A stretch of 5,912 bases of DNA, from assembly GCA_007122045.1 (NCBI GenBank), contig SKJM01000086.1, forward strand, positions 1 to 5,912, in the 5' to 3' direction. Position numbers and translations under genes: made by a program. This DNA comes from Planctomycetales bacterium (GTDB lineage: Bacteria; Planctomycetota; Planctomycetia; Pirellulales; Thermoguttaceae). Shown here in pieces: positions 4,120 through 5,912 of this stretch (within the stretch, counting starts at the first letter, position 1; each line of letters opens with the position of its first letter). The notes below the pieces were generated by a model. That model saw only the letters and a program-made list of their open reading frames with translations. It made no database searches and had not been told where the DNA came from.

Positions 4120-5649
4120 ATGAGAATGGCAGTCGATGCCCGTATTCTGGGAGTGTGTCTCACGGCCTGGACCGCGCTGGGGATGCCCTCGGCGCAGGCC
4201 GGCGCGCCGTCCCCGAGCAGGCCGAACATCCTGTTCGCTTTCGCCGACGACTGGGGGTACCCGCACGCAGGCGTGTACGGCGATACCACGGTTCAAACGC
4301 CCACGTTCGACCGCGTCGCCCGCGAAGGCGTGCTGTTCAAGAACGCCCATATCTCGTCGCCGTCGTGCACGCCGTCGCGGGGGGCCGTGTTGGCCGGGCA
4401 GCACTTCTGGCGGCTGGGCGAGGCGGCCAACCTGTGGTCGCGGTTTCCCGACGACGTGCTCGTCTATCCCGACCTGCTGGCCGAAACCGGCGGCTACTTC
4501 GTCGGCCACACGCGCAAGGGCTGGGGGCCCGGACGCCTCGGCGACCGCCGCGTCAATCCCGCCGGGCCGGGCTTCGCCAACTTCGCGCAGTTCCTCAAGC
4601 AACGCCCCCGGGGGCAGCCCTTCTGCTTCTGGTTCGGCAGCCAGGACCCGCACCGGAGCGTCCGCCGCGACGGCGCCGCGCTGCGCAAAGCCATGGGCAT
4701 CGACCCGGCCGACGTAACCGTCCCGCCCATGCTGCCCGACGTCCCCGCGGTGCGCGATGACATTGCCGAATACTACGCCCAGGTGCAGCGCTTCGACCGC
4801 GAGGTGGGCGAACTGCTGCGGCTGCTCGAGGAGCACGGCGAACTGGACAACACCCTCGTGGTGATCAGCAGCGATCACGGATGGTCGTTCCCGCGCGGGA
4901 AGGCGAACCTGTACGACGTGGGCACCCGCGTGCCGCTGGCCGTGCGCTGGCCGGCGGGCATCGGCACGCCCGGCCGGGTCGTTACCGACTTCGTGAGCAT
5001 CCCCGACCTGGCGCCGACCCTCCTGGAAGTCGGCGGGGTGGCCGTGCCCGAGCAGATGACCGCCCGCTCCATCCTGCCCTTGCTGACCAGCGACGCCGAG
5101 GGGCGCATCGACCCGGCGCGCGATCACGTGTTGACCGGCCGCGAGCGCCACACACCGGCGCAGGAGCGGGGCAACAGCGGGGGCTATCCGATGCGGGCCA
5201 TCCGCACCGATCGGTTCCTCTATATTCGCAACTACAAGCCCGAGCGATGGCCGGTGGGCACCCCCGACTTCCCAAACGCCCACCTCGAGGGCGCCTGGCT
5301 GGGCGATACCGACAACGGGCAGGCGAAGTACTACATGTGGGCGAACCGCGACGATCCCGACGTGCGCCCGCTGTACGACCTGGCGTTCGCCAAGCGGCCG
5401 GCCGAGGAGCTGTACGACGTCGAAAAGGACCCCGACCAGTTCCACAACGTTGCCGGCGACCCCGACTACGCCGACGCGCGACGCGAATTGGCCGAGCGGC
5501 TCACGCGGTATCTGCGCCAAACCGGCGACCCGCGCGAACTGGGCACCGATGACGAAATGGACAAGGTCGAGTACTTCGGAGGGGTCCCCCGCTGGCCCGG
5601 GCAAAAGGTGATCGAACGGTTTACCACACCGGACCAAGAGGAACCGTGA
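4120..5649 (+). CDS. Exported S1-family (formylglycine-dependent) sulfatase
   Basis: A 509-residue sulfatase of the alkaline phosphatase superfamily, the usual length. Residues 1-27 are a Sec signal peptide (hydrophobic core ILGVCLTAWTALGM) with likely cleavage after SAQA, so it acts in the periplasm or outside. The calcium-site aspartates are in FADDWG (D43, D44). The active-site motif is C83-T-P-S-R87, the CxPxR signature in which the cysteine is converted to formylglycine, so a formylglycine-generating enzyme elsewhere in the genome is implied. Other active-site matches are K133 in TRKGWG, H178 in SQDPHRS, D252-H253 in SSDHGWSFPRGK and K261. The C-terminal sub-domain contains MRAIRTDRFLYIRNY and EELYDVEKDPDQFHNVA, both typical of the family. 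The ATG at 4120 has AGGGAG upstream; an in-frame TTG at 4078 has none. It would remove sulfate from a glycan or other sulfate ester; the substrate is unknown. It may share a transcript with the overlapping downstream gene. Confidence 0.95.
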   Translation: MRMAVDARILGVCLTAWTALGMPSAQAGAPSPSRPNILFAFADDWGYPHAGVYGDTTVQTPTFDRVAREGVLFKNAHISSPSCTPSRGAVLAGQHFWRLGEAANLWSRFPDDVLVYPDLLAETGGYFVGHTRKGWGPGRLGDRRVNPAGPGFANFAQFLKQRPRGQPFCFWFGSQDPHRSVRRDGAALRKAMGIDPADVTVPPMLPDVPAVRDDIAEYYAQVQRFDREVGELLRLLEEHGELDNTLVVISSDHGWSFPRGKANLYDVGTRVPLAVRWPAGIGTPGRVVTDFVSIPDLAPTLLEVGGVAVPEQMTARSILPLLTSDAEGRIDPARDHVLTGRERHTPAQERGNSGGYPMRAIRTDRFLYIRNYKPERWPVGTPDFPNAHLEGAWLGDTDNGQAKYYMWANRDDPDVRPLYDLAFAKRPAEELYDVEKDPDQFHNVAGDPDYADARRELAERLTRYLRQTGDPRELGTDDEMDKVEYFGGVPRWPGQKVIERFTTPDQEEP

Positions 5650-5912
5650 AGGGGGCAAGAACGGACTTCGAGCCCGACACCGAGCAGGGCAACTCCGGCC
5701 CCTTCGGCACGGCCGAGATTCGCCAGGGCCGGTACACGACCGCGGGGAATCGGGGCGTGGTCGGCGGGCCGCACCTGGTGCGCATCACCGGCAGCGACGG
5801 CGTTCCGTTGGAAGTTGCCGATGAAGGCTCGATCGATCCTCGCGGCATGCCGCTGTTCCCCGAATACGTAGGGCGCGCCGACCTGCCCCACGCCAACAGC
5901 ACGTGGGACTTC
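5646..5912 (+). CDS. Carboxypeptidase-regulatory-like lipoprotein fragment, N-terminus absent (runs off window)
   Basis: GTG at 5646 overlaps the sulfatase stop (GTGA) and opens a frame of 89 codons with no stop before the window ends. AAGAGGAA at 5636-5643 could serve as ribosome binding site, though only about three bases separate AGGA from the GTG. The sequence (VKGARTDFEPDTEQGNSGPF, then GTAEIRQGRYTT, GVVGGPHLVRITGSDG and GMPLFPEYVGRADLPHA) resembles the C-terminal half of the small regulatory-like lipoproteins common in Planctomycetota, judged from memory. Those normally begin with a lipoprotein signal and a GxVTxDGKP segment, neither of which is present here. In-frame sequence upstream, back to the stop at 5550-5552, has no ATG and is sulfatase in another frame. 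It is either an N-terminally shortened gene translated by coupling to the sulfatase, or a remnant. Function unknown; the four-base overlap suggests co-expression with the sulfatase. Confidence 0.7.
   Translation, partial: MKGARTDFEPDTEQGNSGPFGTAEIRQGRYTTAGNRGVVGGPHLVRITGSDGVPLEVADEGSIDPRGMPLFPEYVGRADLPHANSTWDF

Noticed and set aside
3895..5658. A 587-codon open frame on the minus strand, longer than the sulfatase frame
   Set aside because: It is the reverse of the sulfatase gene. The translation is rich in Gly/Ala/Arg/His without a recognisable fold, and its end runs through the 25-bp inverted repeat, while the plus strand shows complete sulfatase motifs and a signal peptide.
5466..5891. Minus-strand frames at 5466-5891 and 5621-5902
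   Set aside because: They mirror the sulfatase end and the partial gene at 5646-5912, whose plus-strand translation resembles a known family.

Overview
The window looks like chromosomal DNA of a high-GC bacterium, most likely a member of the Planctomycetota. Three things point there: a sulfatase with a Sec signal peptide beside a TIM-barrel sugar isomerase, an ECF sigma factor gene followed by an anti-sigma-like/VWA membrane protein, and families of short GC-rich palindromes at gene ends. This assignment rests on recalled gene content, not on a database search. No rRNA, tRNA, CRISPR array or transposase gene is visible.

Layout. The left half (1-2936) is transcribed leftward. In transcription order it holds a stand-alone cyclic-nucleotide-binding-domain protein (2936-2490), an ECF-type sigma factor (2235-1708), and a membrane protein with an anti-sigma-like N-terminus, one transmembrane helix and a YfbK-like von Willebrand factor A domain (1570 to beyond position 1). 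The right half (3088-5912) is transcribed rightward: a xylose-isomerase/AP-endonuclease-2-like TIM-barrel protein (3088-3927), an exported S1 sulfatase (4120-5649), and a gene that overlaps the sulfatase stop codon and runs off the right edge (5646 onward). It resembles the C-terminal part of planctomycete regulatory-like lipoproteins but has no signal peptide. The two halves diverge from a 151-bp region (2937-3087) with a TATAAT hexamer and a perfect 8-bp inverted repeat.

How the genes may work together. The sigma factor and the membrane VWA protein form a plausible regulator pair, with the N-terminus of the VWA protein restraining the sigma factor at the membrane. The isomerase, sulfatase and partial gene may belong to uptake or breakdown of sulfated polysaccharide, but their substrates cannot be read from the sequence. 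No gene-free stretch exceeds 300 bases; the longest is 2236-2489.

The most unusual content is the repeats. Eight copies of one palindromic element (core CACGCTRAAGCGTG, tail AACTCCAAC) lie in two clusters at the 3' ends of the sigma and cyclic-nucleotide-binding genes. A second palindrome family forms a perfect 25-bp inverted repeat after the isomerase gene. One copy of the first family overlaps the sigma gene and supplies its last codons and its stop codon.
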